Origin: Selaginella moellendorffii
Taxonomy: Eukaryota; Streptophyta; Lycopodiopsida; Selaginellales; Selaginellaceae
Reading direction: 5' to 3'
Assembly (NCBI RefSeq): GCF_000143415.4
Contig: NW_003314289.1
Location: 1,895,157 to 1,959,156 of the forward strand
DNA: 64,000 nt
A model generated the notes under the pieces. It saw nothing but the letters and a program-made list of their open reading frames with translations, was not told where the DNA came from and ran no database searches. This document shows positions 19,401 through 31,470 of the stretch, in pieces; position 1 is the first letter of the stretch, and every line of letters begins with the position of its first letter. The position numbers and the translations under genes are program-made.

Positions 19401-21425
19401 CCTCAAAGCAGAAGTTCCCATCTTCATCAACACGCTTGGTCTGAGGCTTCACGTCAGAGGGTCCATGAGTCAGAGCGACTTGCCGCTGCAAATACCACCG
19501 TCAAGATCAAAAAGTAAGAATCAAACTAATCTCACTCTTCCGTATTGGCCAGCAACACGAACTGAGCCGCAAAGTTGATACTGTGATGCCTGAATACTGG
19601 GAATCGACGCCATGTTGGGTAAAACCTGCCCGTCAAAAGAAGGAAAAACAATCAGTTGTCTTGAGAACTCAAATGTGTACCATAAAATCCTTCAGTGACG
19701 TAAACTGGTAGTGCTCTTTTGCGGCTGTGATGTTGTACCTAGTTGAAGTTACCTGTTTGGATGACAAGAGAAGTCATAAGACTTCAAAAATTATTCAATC
19801 ATACTTGATCAAGCTTGTAGAAACCATTTGCATCAGTAATAGCCCGCTCCACGCTGTCAATATATATTTTGACTTTTGCGATGCCATGCCCATTGCTGTC
19901 AATAACTCGTCCGCCAACAGAAAATCCCGTAACCTGTAAGTTTCAGCGAGGTGAGAAATTCTGGTTGCTCTGTCTAGTACCTGGAAACCTTCTTCAACGA
20001 AAATTGACTGATGAGCGACTGATATATCAAGAGCAGCAGGAGAAACACCAAAGATTGTGTTTTCTCCCTTGTAGAAAGGCACAAGATTGTACGAGCCTGT
20101 TCCATGTTTTCTAGAATTAACTTGTCAAACGTGCAAGCTTGGCATACCACAAGGAACGTGCGCAAACTTGAATCTCCCTTCGACGTCGGATGTAGCATGG
20201 CAAAGCGCTTGCTCAGACAACGGAGATTTACCAGGCCCTTGAGGACATTCCATATCCTTAACGTCACTAGAGTGCAAGAAAACTTGCACACCCAAAACCG
20301 GAATTCCCTGCCAGTACGAGATCAGCAGAACGAACAGTGACCAAGGCATTATCATGTACCTTAGACATCACACGACCTTCAACGTCGTAGCCAGGGATCA
20401 TAAAAATATTGTCCACCTCTCCCATGCCCCATCGTAGTTGAACCTGACGAAGTTGAAGGAAAACAATAACGCATGACAGCTGATCGAAATGAGCTTACTT
20501 CGTTTGATCCAATCACGTTGATATCAAGACGGGGATGGTGTGCTTCTATTCTGTAAGTGCCTGTAACACAAAAACGTTTTTGAAACGGAAACAGAGGCTG
20601 GATCATACCTATCAAAAGGTTGTTAAACTCGTAGGCACCACCGATTCCTGTCGTCACCGAGTGATTGCTGGGAGAATCACCAGGTCCAATCACAGACACT
20701 GTTACTCCAGCAGGACCAGCCCCATTTTCCTTACAGCTTGGACCGCCAGCTCCCACAACTTTACCAGCAAGCGTGAAGCTAGAAAACAGGGTTTAAGAAG
20801 AATATGATTTGTGAAGTATAGCTACCCAGTATAGTGGAAATTTATGTCCGCATTTCCGTTGCAACCATGCTGATCAACAAGAACTGGCACCTGAGCACAA
20901 AAACGCGATCCTGAGTTATGAAGAAAAGGAAAAAAAAATACGGGAGAGAAAACCTGTGAGGGAGTAAATGACCATCCAGTAGGGCCTTGAACCTTAAGAA
21001 GGTACGAGCCCTGCGAAAGAACGCTGATCAATCAATCCCTTTTTTGCTTCTGGTGTGGATGTACCTTCTCGTAGATTGGAAGGAAGTAGTAGCCATTTGG
21101 AGCACACTGAGTCTGATCTTTGACGAGTCCTTCTAGTGTGTGAAGCTTAAGCTGCATTGGATTGGAAGCTCTGTCACGAATTTGGAAGCAAAGGAAGCTT
21201 GCGTGCTCACGGTTATGTGCGAGTAGTCGAGCTTGGGATCTGACGCTTTGCGCAATCTTGCCAATGCGGGACTTGCCTGTAGGTAGATCGTGAATGGAGA
21301 TCACAGAGAAATGCGCGACATACCTCGACGAATCCACCACAGCCGACAATGTCGTCGGTAGCAGCTGCCAGATGGATGAGCGCAGGCACGAGCAGGAGGA
21401 GCGCCTCGATCGCGACGAGCGCCAT
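16489..21425 (-). CDS. NOMO: NOMO-like ER membrane protein (nodal modulator family)
   Basis: A gene of more than 20 exons with introns of about 50-60 bp. Exons traced at the 5' end are 21324-21425, 21211-21276, 21065-21151, 20954-21010, 20826-20890, 20609-20778, 20499-20570, 20360-20443, 20148-20307, 19981-20096, 19805-19933 and 19681-19752; the last three are from 16747 up, 16615-16688 and 16489-16558. The start is the ATG at 21425 before a signal peptide and IVGCGGFVE. Then come DYSHITLKLHTLEGLVKD, QCAPNGYYFLPIYEKGSY and many carbohydrate-binding-like/Ig-like beta-sandwich repeats (GVTVSVIGPG.., GVQVFLHSSDV.., YKLDQ). The C-terminus has a membrane span (PVLIGVCVVGLFTAM) and a basic tail. 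In animals NOMO works with TMEM147 and nicalin at the ribosome translocon; Arabidopsis homologues are ER proteins. The middle exons were read only in outline. Confidence 0.9.
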
Positions 21426-23614
21426 CGCCCGGAGTTTAGGGCTCAAGAAGGGCTTTTAGCCGCTTATTAAGATTCCACCATTTAGTATTTAATTCATGCT
21501 ACGGGAGAGTAAAGAACAAGGGAGCTGCATTTCTGGGAATGGGAATGTTGGTGCTTTTAACTTGCACCACAACAGTGATGGTGATTTCAAATTTCTCTCT
21601 GGTCATGCTCGAACAGTGGAGATTTTCTAGCAACATGCAAGGGGGCTTTATATCACCAGCATGAAGAAAATGGACCAAATTACCCTCACAGCAAAGACGT
21701 ATTTAGGCCGAGCTTTCTCACGCTCTAATATATTATATCTGTAGGTATCAAGAGGTTAAAGATCAACACCTGTATCGCCAACAAATTTGGTGCCTAATTC
21801 TTCTGCTGACCAAAACGATATATGAATGAACTAGAACTTGCTCTTTGAGTTAGAGGCAAGGAGGACATGCTTCGAGCTTCTGGGAGCAAAACCGCAGCAT
21901 GATCCACAGGAGAGGGCGCAGGGCTCTGGAACCTGGACACGAGAATCTCGGGTATAAACATCATCAAGCTGCATAGGAATCTAAGGTAGAGGATAGAAGG
22001 TGGGCAGGCCGCATTCAAATACTCTTAGTGTGGAGCTCTTCTAGCATGTCCATGAATGCCAAGCCATGAAAGGCCGTTAGGCCAGCATGTATATCCTTGA
22101 AATATTCATACAGAACCATTCAGCCGAAACCAGCCAAAAGTGCACGAAAACCATTTGGCTAGCCGAATGGTTTTTAGAGCACCTGCTAATCGAGCAGGTT
22201 CGTTGTTCTTCGTGTTCTTTAGGTCTCTATTCATGTCTCGTAGTTTTTCACCTCGATATCTTACCTTAAGGTTATAAATCCTAATGACTGTGTCTCTAAC
22301 CAACTTGGTGAGCTCCAATCTTTGTTCTCCAAGTGTCTAGGCAATACATATTACCATACACTAACGGTTGAGATTGGAATTACAAATGGGAAGCTCCACT
22401 CGCAATAAGGAGATCGCGAGGGGATGACGGTGTGGCTGTGAAACGGGAGCGGCATCCAGATTGAGCTTGGAGTTGGGGGCCTGGCTATGGCATTGCTGGG
22501 CCCTGTTCACGGTCGATAACATTTTGACTCTCCTCCCTCTTTCATCGCTCTCTTGTGATTTTTCATCTGTACTTCTCTTCTTGATTCCACCTCCAAAAGC
22601 ATGATCTGGGGAGTTCTCGTCCATTAATTACTCGCTTTCTTGACCATGCTTTTCTGAAAAAAAGATACAACTTTAAAGAGTTGTTTCGTTCCAAGCAAGC
22701 TCATAACTGGCTATACCCACTCACCTCCTGAAATGCAAGGTTCACCCTGCACGCGCCCTGGCCTGGAACGTCGTGTCCCACTTCTGGATTAGCCGCTCGA
22801 GTCACTACTCCCCATGTCCTTTCCCCTCGGGGCCCTCCGGTTCTGTGTTCCGGTGCTTGTCTTGCATTGGCCCTGCTCCCTTGGGCACCTTCTCGTCAAA
22901 GTTTTCGAGATCCAAGCTGCTGCCTCGTGTCTTGTGGGCTTCGATTCCCTTCTCCGGCTGCATGGTTGGCCGTTGCTCGGGGCTGCTTGGGCTCCCCTTT
23001 CCTCAGCCATCACCTTGAGGCTGCTAATCTGGGCCTTCACTGTCTCCTCTTCCTCAACCGCAAACTCGCATCCCATGATGTTGGTCCCCTCTCTGAGTTC
23101 CCAAGAGCATCCCGTCTCTGGCTCCTGCGTCTCCTATGGAAGTCGTGGGCCAAACGCCTCTCCCTTTGCCAAGATGTCCTCGTTTGATCCCCTGAGTTCC
23201 CTACCAACTACCTGTCGGCGAGGTTGGCCAGCAACTGCCGAGTGTGTTGGGCTCGGACCATCGCATTAGGGTCTTTTTAGGTGGACTACCTCAATGTCCC
23301 AGGGATTAGTACAAAAATTGGGCCTAATGGAACTACCCTTGTCTAAAGCAAATTTAAGCGGCTGCGGTTGTTCCTCCATACCAAATCCAGATTCGTCTGG
23401 ATCTCAAGATCAACTATTGGGGGTGCAACTCCTTCTCCCCCCCACCAAAACATGGTAACCATGCTTTGTACCACTCCTCCAGCCTAATTGGTTTCCACTT
23501 GTCTTTGATGGCATGGTGAAGTTGTATTGTTGCTAGTGTGAGCTTCCACCACTCTATCATCACTATAGATACTCTGGCTTGGATCTCGTTAAAGTGAGTG
23601 CAGTTGTGTATTTT
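21426..23614. other. Intergenic DNA with decayed repeats
   Basis: A TTTAGGGCTC telo-box lies 10 bp before the NOMO start. From 21,540 to about 21,700 and again at 22,260-22,350 the sequence resembles the unclassified repeat family found at 52.5-53.1 and 54.0-54.6 kb. From 22,730 to 23,300 the DNA is GC-richer and open in several frames, possibly a decayed retroelement (LINE-like or gag-like), but no motif is clear enough to name it. No gene is supported. Confidence 0.45.
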
Positions 23615-24176
23615 TGTCGCGAATGTGATTTCGGGTATCAAAAGTTACTTGTCGACCAGTCCTTACGGACACTCTTACCTTACTGCCACGATGGCAGAAG
23701 GTCGATATTGCTGGTTCCCTTTATTAGCCCCTCTTGTTCAAGTGTTAGTTTACTAGGCTTAGCACCTGTACTTAGCTAGATGGACATAAGGTAGGAACTC
23801 CTATGTGTTTCTAGTTGAGCATACTCGGCTTGGCTCTTAGTTCTCTTTTGCTCTGTCTTGCACTGGCTTACCCTCGCGTATTGAGATTGGTCCCTTAATA
23901 TTGCCAGATGATAGCTTACCGTGTCTGCCAAACACCCTCGCTATTATGCCCTTTGTGTTAGTCTCATTTCGGTCCCAAATGCTATTTATGGAAAGTGTCC
24001 AGATTTGTTCATTTGGCATATCTATGGAATGTAAAGATTGTCCTGAACACAATGGTGTTCATCCCGTATCTAAATTTGCAATCTAAGGACATTCCATATT
24101 TAGTAAGTTTCGAGCTTGTCCCAAACTGATACTAAGGGAGGCTTGGGGTGAAAGCCCAAAGCGTGTGTTCTTCAGT

Positions 24177-24199
24177 GGGGGGGGGGGGGGGGGGGGGGG
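24177..24199 (+). repeat. Poly-G tract in the left LTR
   Basis: 23 consecutive G. The matching site in the right LTR (near 30,332-30,342) has only about 11. Long G runs can form quadruplexes and are prone to length change or sequencing error. Confidence 0.9.
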
Positions 24200-24705
24200 C
24201 CTTTTTGGGGTTCTAAATTTATAACAGGGAAAGGGGGTAGGTTGGGCATGGCTAACCAACCTGAGGCATAGTCTAGCTCCCGGTTGCGTGCCTGTCCTTG
24301 TTTGCATCCGGCTTGGGTTTAAGCCCAAGTTCCATTCCATGCTAATTGGTGGAGTACCCATCTCCTCGCGTTAGGCCACCAGTATGTCGAAATAGCACCA
24401 GACTCCGTTTGGCTCCATTTTGCGTGCTAGTCCTGGCATTGGGATGCTGGTTACTCTAGGACTATTCCAAGTCGCTCCGAGCTCCTGCCACTTCGCTCCT
24501 TGAGCTTTATGCTCGGGAGTTGCTCCGTGGTTCGGTTCCATCACTCTTTGGCTTCACGCTTGGGAGTTTTGCACCGTTCCTTCGTTCAGTGGCCCAAGGC
24601 CTTGAACATCGGGTTCCTATGGACACGTGGCATGGACACGTGGCATGTGACACATGGCATCTGTCACGTGGCACAAAGAGGGTTTAGGTTCCGCTTCGTG
24701 GTGTT

Positions 24706-24730
24706 ATCCTATGGTAAATCACCATAGGAT
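24706..24730. terminator. Perfect hairpin near the 3' end of the LTR
   Basis: Arms ATCCTATGGT and ACCATAGGAT are exact reverse complements around a 5-base loop, 26 bp before the LTR end. The same hairpin is present in the right LTR (36,422-36,446). Its position suits an RNA 3'-end or dimerisation structure, but a function is inferred only. Confidence 0.5.
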
Positions 24731-24756
24731 AAAGGGTCAAAACCACGTGTGCTACA

Positions 24757-27700
24757 TTTGGTATCAGAGGATGAGTCTCAGTGAGTACTATTCAATGAGA
24801 TTGGGCAACTAGTTTCGTTGCATATGCAGAGATGAAAACGATGATCCGAGTGGGTACATGTTTTGGTGCAAAGGCTTCGCAATTGTTCCTTGGGTATGGA
24901 TTTTGTTACCTCGTTGTACCTTATGATGTCAACTTGCTCTTGGGCTCATAGGATGGATTTGAGGTGTTCCATTTGCACGAGTTGTGCTTGGGCTCGTGAG
25001 TGAGGCACATTAGCAACTGAAAGCTATACTTTGAGTTGGCAGGATTAATGTTAGCCTATCGGTCGTTCCATAGGTTGTTCCAATGGTTCCATGATTTGTT
25101 CCATATACCATAGGTAAAAGCAAACCTCCCCTGAGTTTGCTATGAGTGGCAAATAGGCTGGTCCGTAGTTGTTTAGCACGGCACTAGTGGGTCCTTCCTA
25201 GGCATGAATACAAGTGGATCAATCAGGACTATAAGGATTAGTCTGTTGATTCAAGTAGTCGCTCTCTCATAAACTTTTCTTGGATTGGATTGAAGGCAGT
25301 GCGAACGCAAGCTTGAGGTTTGGTCAAAAAGACGAGATCGAAAAGAGAGTCGTCAGGGACGAAGGATCAAACACATAAATCATCTTCTCTTCTTGGAGAG
25401 ATGATTTGCAACGAGGTGTTATCTCATTGCTCGTGTTCACATCATGCAATCAAGAGTCCCTACCTTGATGCATCTTGGAGATGATGGTTTTACAAATGGT
25501 GAGTTGTGGGATGGATAGCAGTGAAGCACTAAACCATTTTGTTTAAGCTTACTATTGGAAGACTTGGGTTGCAATGCTCAATTCTTTTCTGGGGAACCTT
25601 GCTATTGCTCCTTGAGTAGCTTGGTGTTGGATTAGTGTTGAGTTTGGTTAGATAGCGAGTGGCATGAGTTTGTCCGTGTTGTGAACAAAAGTTAGTGGTG
25701 TTGGGTGTTGTAAATCTCTATTGGTGGAATGTGGCATTTATGTTGCATTTTGTCGAATTGAGTTGACACTTGATAGTCACACAAACCTTTGAAGTAATGA
25801 CATAGGTGTTGCTCATGGTGTTGCTCAATTGATGATCAAGTCATTGTGATTTCCATATCATATCCATGTGATAATGAGTAATGTGTTTACGAAGTTGTTT
25901 GGTTAAACGATGATCAACCCCAAAGTGGTTGATAGTGAAGCTAGTCTACTTGCAAGAAATAGCATTGTAGTAGCTTTGACTAAATTTTCAATGGTGCTTC
26001 ATTATGCTAAGCTTAAGTTGGTATGTTGTTTCCTTGAGGGTTTGCCCATAAGGTGTTGGAAAAGGGTTATAGCATTCATTTGCTATAACTTGTCAAATGA
26101 TCCATTAGCACTTGGAGTAGATCGTTGGATGGAGAAGGTGTGAGGTTGAGGAATTGACATTGCTAACACTTGTGTTAGTGGAAGTGGCATTATTATTTCG
26201 AGTGATGAGGAATTTTCCTTAAAGCTTGATTTTCCATGTCATTTTTCTTGTTAGTATTTTGGCTTCACATTGGATCTTGAAGGTGGTTGAAGAAGAGTGT
26301 TAGTGCAATGTGAATATCCGACGATATGGTCTCCGTGATCAAGCCTTGGATGATCACTTTGCATTTTGGCGGATGTCGGTGTTGGATGTCAGAAGTATGA
26401 GCAAAAAGATGTTCGATGCTTAAGCATGCTATGGGTCTCGAGAATTTGTGTTGAGGTGAACCTATGTGAAGTTGTTGGTAGAAAGAAGTTGGTTGGGTCT
26501 TGAAAGTTTGTATTCCTGAATTGAGAGTCATTCTTTCTCTAGGATGGAAAATTTTTCCACAAATTTTCTTAGACTTTTCCAATGGCTGATCTGTTGATCA
26601 TTTTGCTCGAAAACCTTTCCATTTTCGAAGGCCAATACAAACTAGTGAAGGGGTTGGAGTTGACTTCGGTTAGCTTAGACCTTAGTAGATAGTTTGTATG
26701 ATGCGGCCCAAAAGGGATGCTAACTTTTGGGGTTAAGGCAATTGAGTTGGATAGAGTCTGGAGTTAGTATAGAAAAGTGGCCGTTGCACTTTTCTAGAAA
26801 GGTGACCCTTGTGCCTTTTTTTTGTAGCGTTATGCTTGGTGGCAGGTTGCACTTTGCATTTCGTTAGACTCTATGAGAGTAGTGAGCTCTCACTGATCTT
26901 GACTTGGTCTTGGTGGCCCTGCACCTTGGCTGAGGATGGTGATGTTCAACTTAGTTGTTTGAGTTTGAGATGTTTATACCCGTACTGTAGCTTTGTCTAT
27001 GAGGAGGTTGTGTATCGATATGGATCCATCTCGTGGTCTTCACTTTAGTTTCGACTAAGTGTTGATTACGCATAGCTAGCCTCTTCAAGGCATACTCAGA
27101 GCTAGTGGCTAAATGCATTAGTGAGTTTATCGCGGTTGAGTTGAATTCGAGTGGTCATTTAGTTCGTGCTTGTCCATGAACCTTTATCTTGTATCTGGGG
27201 TATTATATTCATGTTGGACAAGTATATAGCTTGATGACGTGAGTTTAGTCTCTGGGTCTCGTGAAAGCAAGTTGAATAAGTGATGGTTAGTTGCTTTGCG
27301 ATTAATAGTTGCTTGTAGACTTCGTCGAGGACTGTTAAACACTTGCTTCGCTCGATGAAGATTTAGCAGTGATGGGTTTACTTTACCGGATGGTGTTGTG
27401 GAGGATCGTGTCATTTGACTTACATAGGTTTTCCATGTTGGCATGTCGACTCTACCTCTGTTGATATCATTTGATTGTGTTTAGTTCATAGTGTCGGATT
27501 TCATTAAGTCTTGGACGTGGTGATGCACTCCTTCAGGAAGTGTTATCTGTACCTGAGTAATGTTGAAGGATTAGTCTCGAATACTAACTAAAGTATCTTT
27601 GACCTTGGTTAGCTTGGTTGCTAAAGAGCTTTGAGTGGTGATACACTCGTGCTTTCTTCTAGCTTTGTTCTAGTGTTAATGGCATTGAAGTGATGCTTTG

Positions 27701-29752
27701 TTGTTGACATTGTTGATGTTGAGATTTTAGTGAAATGAGATGTCTCTCCACAAGATTGATGTTGAGTTTCATTAGTTTTGATGAAGATAGTGTTGATGAT
27801 TTGGCTATAACTTTGTGTTATTAGCATTCGTGCATTTGCTAGTTAGCAACTATATTGACGTTCAAATGAACTGAGTGGCAAATTTGAGTTAATTATGTTC
27901 TAGACGAGATTATTTAGTAGGGGTTAAGCTTTGGCTTTTCCTTGAAAAGTGATTTAGTCATGGACTATGCTAGCTTTATAAGAGGAAAGAGTTAGTGATT
28001 GAATCCTTGCTAGATTTTAGTTGGGATATATCGATCATTGATGATTCTTCTTGTGCTTGCTATGAAGTGAATTACGTCTTGCTATAGATGGATTCATGGA
28101 GGATCGTTTGGTGATCACTTGTCGAGCATAATTTTGTTATGTTTAGCTTTTGGATTGATGTAGGCATGCTCTTCATTAGCTTTGCATTATGAAGTTTAGC
28201 TTATGGATGTGTTGAGGAAAATATTGTGGGTTGCACCATAATTTCTTCTTTAGCATTGAAGTTAGTCCATGCAAGACTCGTGATCATTATTAGGCAAGAC
28301 TTGGCTATAGACTTCTTCGAGCTTTTGGTTCTTTGAGTTTTCATGCTCATTGTTCCATTTGTTAGGAGTTGTTGGGGGAAGGCATTTTGGCTCATTAGCT
28401 TCGATGTTGACGTTAATATTTGCATCTAGCAGTCATTAGTGTTGATTGACTATCATCTAAGATAGTTGATTATCCTTGTCAAGGGTTTTGCTTGATTATT
28501 GTTGGTATAGAAATGATTTACTTTTCTTCGGGATAGTAGATTTTTTCTTCGATGATGATTATGCATTTCTCTATTGATAGGATGATTCATGATCTTTCAT
28601 GATAAATTAGTTATTCTCTTTGATGGCTTTTGGCTTTTTGCAATACCACATATTCTTTGTGGTTTGTTCTGGATTGGTCTCTTGGGTTTGAGACGTTAGC
28701 AGGATGTTGCTGACACTTGCTTAGGCAACTTGAGTTCCTTGGTGTTGTTGGCTGGGATTTATTCAGATTGGCTAGTGTGATAGTTGGCATGAATAGGTGT
28801 TTATTGGTCTTACCGCATTCATTCTGTTCTGTTGATTGTTGCTCGAGTTAGTTCTGATAGATTGGGATGTTATTTCCTTCAGGTAATCCATTCGCGAGCA
28901 TTGTGCTTGTCAGTCAATGATACTTTGTGTTCTTTGAGTTCTCTTTCGTAAGTTTTTTGGCATTCTGTCTGCAATCTTTGATAGTTAAGTTTTATCATTG
29001 CGTTTTCTTGATGATACACTGACTATTGAATTTTGTTGGATGGCAAATCCTGTGTTTGCCAAATTATGATGATCTTGGTGGTTCCTATTTACTATAATAC
29101 TGGTTTATCGGATGATAACTTACTTGGAATACTTTTGTGTTCTAATCTAAGATTTATTCACTGATAATTAAGTCTCTAAGATATCATTGTCTATGACTTT
29201 GATATTGTCCATCTATTGATCTTTGAGTTTGGGCCCGTATAGGCAGACTGGCTTCGGCACTTTGTGTGCATGTTGAAATCTTTAGTCATGGGGTAGCTAC
29301 TGTCGACTGGTCACATAACCCGCCTCTTTGTCGATGTTCCTTATTCCGTTAAAAGGGCATGACCGTGTAAATAACTCTAACTGTCTGTTCACAGTAGTCT
29401 ATCTAAACCTTACCGACGGGTTTGGTTTCTTTGCTTAGGAGGGTTGGGGCCACTGGCTTCTCTCTCTATGTCCCTACGGGCAGGGCGTATCACACTTTTG
29501 TAAGCTGGGTGACTCCCAGAGCAGCAAGGGTGGCTGACTCTATTGGTCATTTCCTTGTCGGCGACGGCCAGAAGGTGTCTGAGCTGGTAGCGCATCCGCG
29601 TTAGACAAAGAGGTTGCCTCCTAACTCATTTAAGTTGGTGCATTTCTCATATAGTGTGAGTACCGTGAACTTTTTCTGGAGTTGTTTCCTTGGTGGTATT
29701 CTAGACTCGAGTATGCATCGACGAGGATGTCGATCTTTCCTAGGGGGGAGAG
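24757..29752 (+). other. Internal region of the LARD-like element
   Basis: About 5 kb of T-rich sequence with short frames only (longest near 25,910-26,143, 26,265-26,582 and 29,422-29,604). No retroviral motif was found on either strand. The final 350 bp (29,400-29,750) are GC-richer, ahead of the purine tract. Confidence 0.55.
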
Positions 29753-30587
29753 TGTCGCGAATGTGACTTCGGGTATCGAAAGTTACCTATCGACCAGTCC
29801 TTATAGACACTCTTACATTATTGCCACGATGGCAAAAGGTCGATATTGCTGGTTCCCTTTATTAGCCCCTCTTGTTCAAGTGTTAGTTTACTAGGCTTAG
29901 CACCTGTACTTAGCCAGATGGACATAAGGTAGGAACTCCTATGTGTTTCTAGCTGAGCATACTCGGCTTAGCTCTTAGTTCTCTTTTGCTCTGTCTTGCA
30001 CTGGCTTGACAAGAACCCTCGCGTATTGAGATTGGTCCCTCAATATTGCCGGATGATAGCTTACCGTGTCTGCCAAACACCCTTGCTATCATGCCCTTTG
30101 TGTTAGTCTCATTTCGGTCCTAAATGCTATTTATGGAAAGTGTCCAGATTTGTTCATTTGGCATATCTACGGAATGTAAAGATTGTCCTGAACACAATGG
30201 TGTTCGTCCCGTGTCTAAATTTGCAATCTAAGGACATTCCATATTTAGTAAGTTTCGAGCTTGTCCCAAAGACTAACTCCTGATACTAAGGGAGGCTTGG
30301 GGTGAAAGCCCAAAGCATGTGTTCTTCAATGGGGGGGGGGGCTGTGTGGGGTTCTAAATGTATAGTAGGGATAGTGGGTAGGTTGGGCATGGCGGACCAA
30401 CCTGAGGCATAGTCTAGCTCCCGGTTGCGTGCCTGTCCTTATTTGCATCCGGCTTGGGTTTAAGCCCAAGTTCCATTCCATGCTAGTTGGTGGAGTACCC
30501 ATGTCCTCGCGTTAGGCCACCGGTATGCCGAAATAGCGCCAGACTCCGTTTGGCTCCGTTTTGCGTGCTAGTCTTGGCATTGGGATG
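29753..30587 (+). repeat. Right LTR, first part
   Basis: Corresponds to the left LTR from its start to the GGATG at which the nested element inserted. The remainder is 36163-36472. Confidence 0.88.
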
Positions 30588-30973
30588 TGTCAAGACCCCC
30601 AACAAGATCAAGACTAGAAAATGCTAAAGACAAAGAGAAAAGCTAGTGGAAACAAAGAAGAGGCCTTAGACTAGCGTTGATTCAGATTGTGGAGAAATGG
30701 AACAAGGCTAACCTATATATACTATGGGTTGATGAAGCTCCACCACTCTTGGATCGAGGACGGCCTAAATATAGCTGAGGTTGAGGAGGCGCCACATCAA
30801 TATCAGGAATGTGGCTCGAGACTCAGGAATCGGGAAGTGTCTTGAGAGTCAGGAATAGGGAAGTGTCTCGAGAGTCAGGAATAGGGAAGTGTCTCGAGAA
30901 TCAGGAATGTGGTCTGCAGGTCAGGAATCCGGTGAGAGTCAGTTATGTGGCAAGAATTGGGGGATTCATGACA
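30588..30973 (-). repeat. 3' LTR of the nested chromovirus
   Basis: Contains, at about 30,828-30,910, roughly three direct copies of a 26-bp unit (GAGTCAGGAATAGGGAAGTG core). The same array is in the 5' LTR. Confidence 0.9.
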
Positions 30974-30984
30974 GCACCCCCTCC

Positions 30985-31470
30985 TCAAGAACAAGTGGAA
31001 CGAGGATGTGAATGAGAACGACAAGGAGGATGAGATGAGCGGCGAGGGATGGGAGATGGAGAAAAAGAATGAGGACTAGGACGACTAGGATAGCGGCGGT
31101 GGAAGTTCTGAACAAGGTCATGAGAATGAATCAGGTTGTTCGCAGGTTCCCAAGTGCGTTCTTCAGGCCCGTAACCCTTCCAGTCGACCAGATAGTAGAG
31201 TTTAGACTGTGAAATCTTGGAATCAAGGATGTCCTGAACCTCGTACTTAGACCCATCCTGGAGCTGCACTGGTGGAGGTGGAGGAATGACCCGATTGGTA
31301 ATAGGACTGGGAATATAAGGCTCAAGGAGAGAGGAATGAAAAACGGGGTGAATTTGATATGAGGAGGGAAGTGCAAGGCGATAAGTGACATGATTAATGA
31401 TGGCAGTGATAGGGAAAGGACCGAGGCGTTTGAAATCAAGTTTTGGACAGAGCCTGGTGGTGGAGATATT
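30985..31470 (-). pseudogene. Integrase tail and chromodomain of the nested chromovirus
   Basis: After the in-frame stop at 31471-31473 the frame continues with KLDFKRLGPFPI (an SH3-like integrase tail) and a chromodomain (YEVQDILDSK..YYLVDWKGYGPEERTWEPANNL), then a Ser/Pro/His-rich end. Chromodomains of this kind guide integration towards heterochromatin marks. Confidence 0.85.

Larger units (their letters stand above)
23615..24756 (+). repeat. Left LTR of the non-coding retrotransposon
   Basis: Starts TGTCGCGAATG and ends GTGCTACA, followed directly by the primer-binding site. It contains a run of 23 G (24177-24199), a cluster of ACGTG G-box cores (24,615-24,672) and a perfect hairpin at 24706-24730. 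It is highly similar to the split right LTR. Confidence 0.88.

Noticed and set aside
22814..23269. 151-codon plus frame as a gene
   Set aside because: Several overlapping frames are open in this GC-rich stretch on both strands, and none shows a motif; more likely a decayed element.
23400..23614. Left flank as the missing 5' half of the older chromovirus LTR (three-level nest)
   Set aside because: No similarity to the LTR at 39.4-39.7 kb could be seen, so contiguity of the older element across the insertion is not supported.
30828..30910. Regular repeats resembling a CRISPR array
   Set aside because: Head-to-tail 26-bp units without unique spacers, inside a plant retrotransposon LTR.
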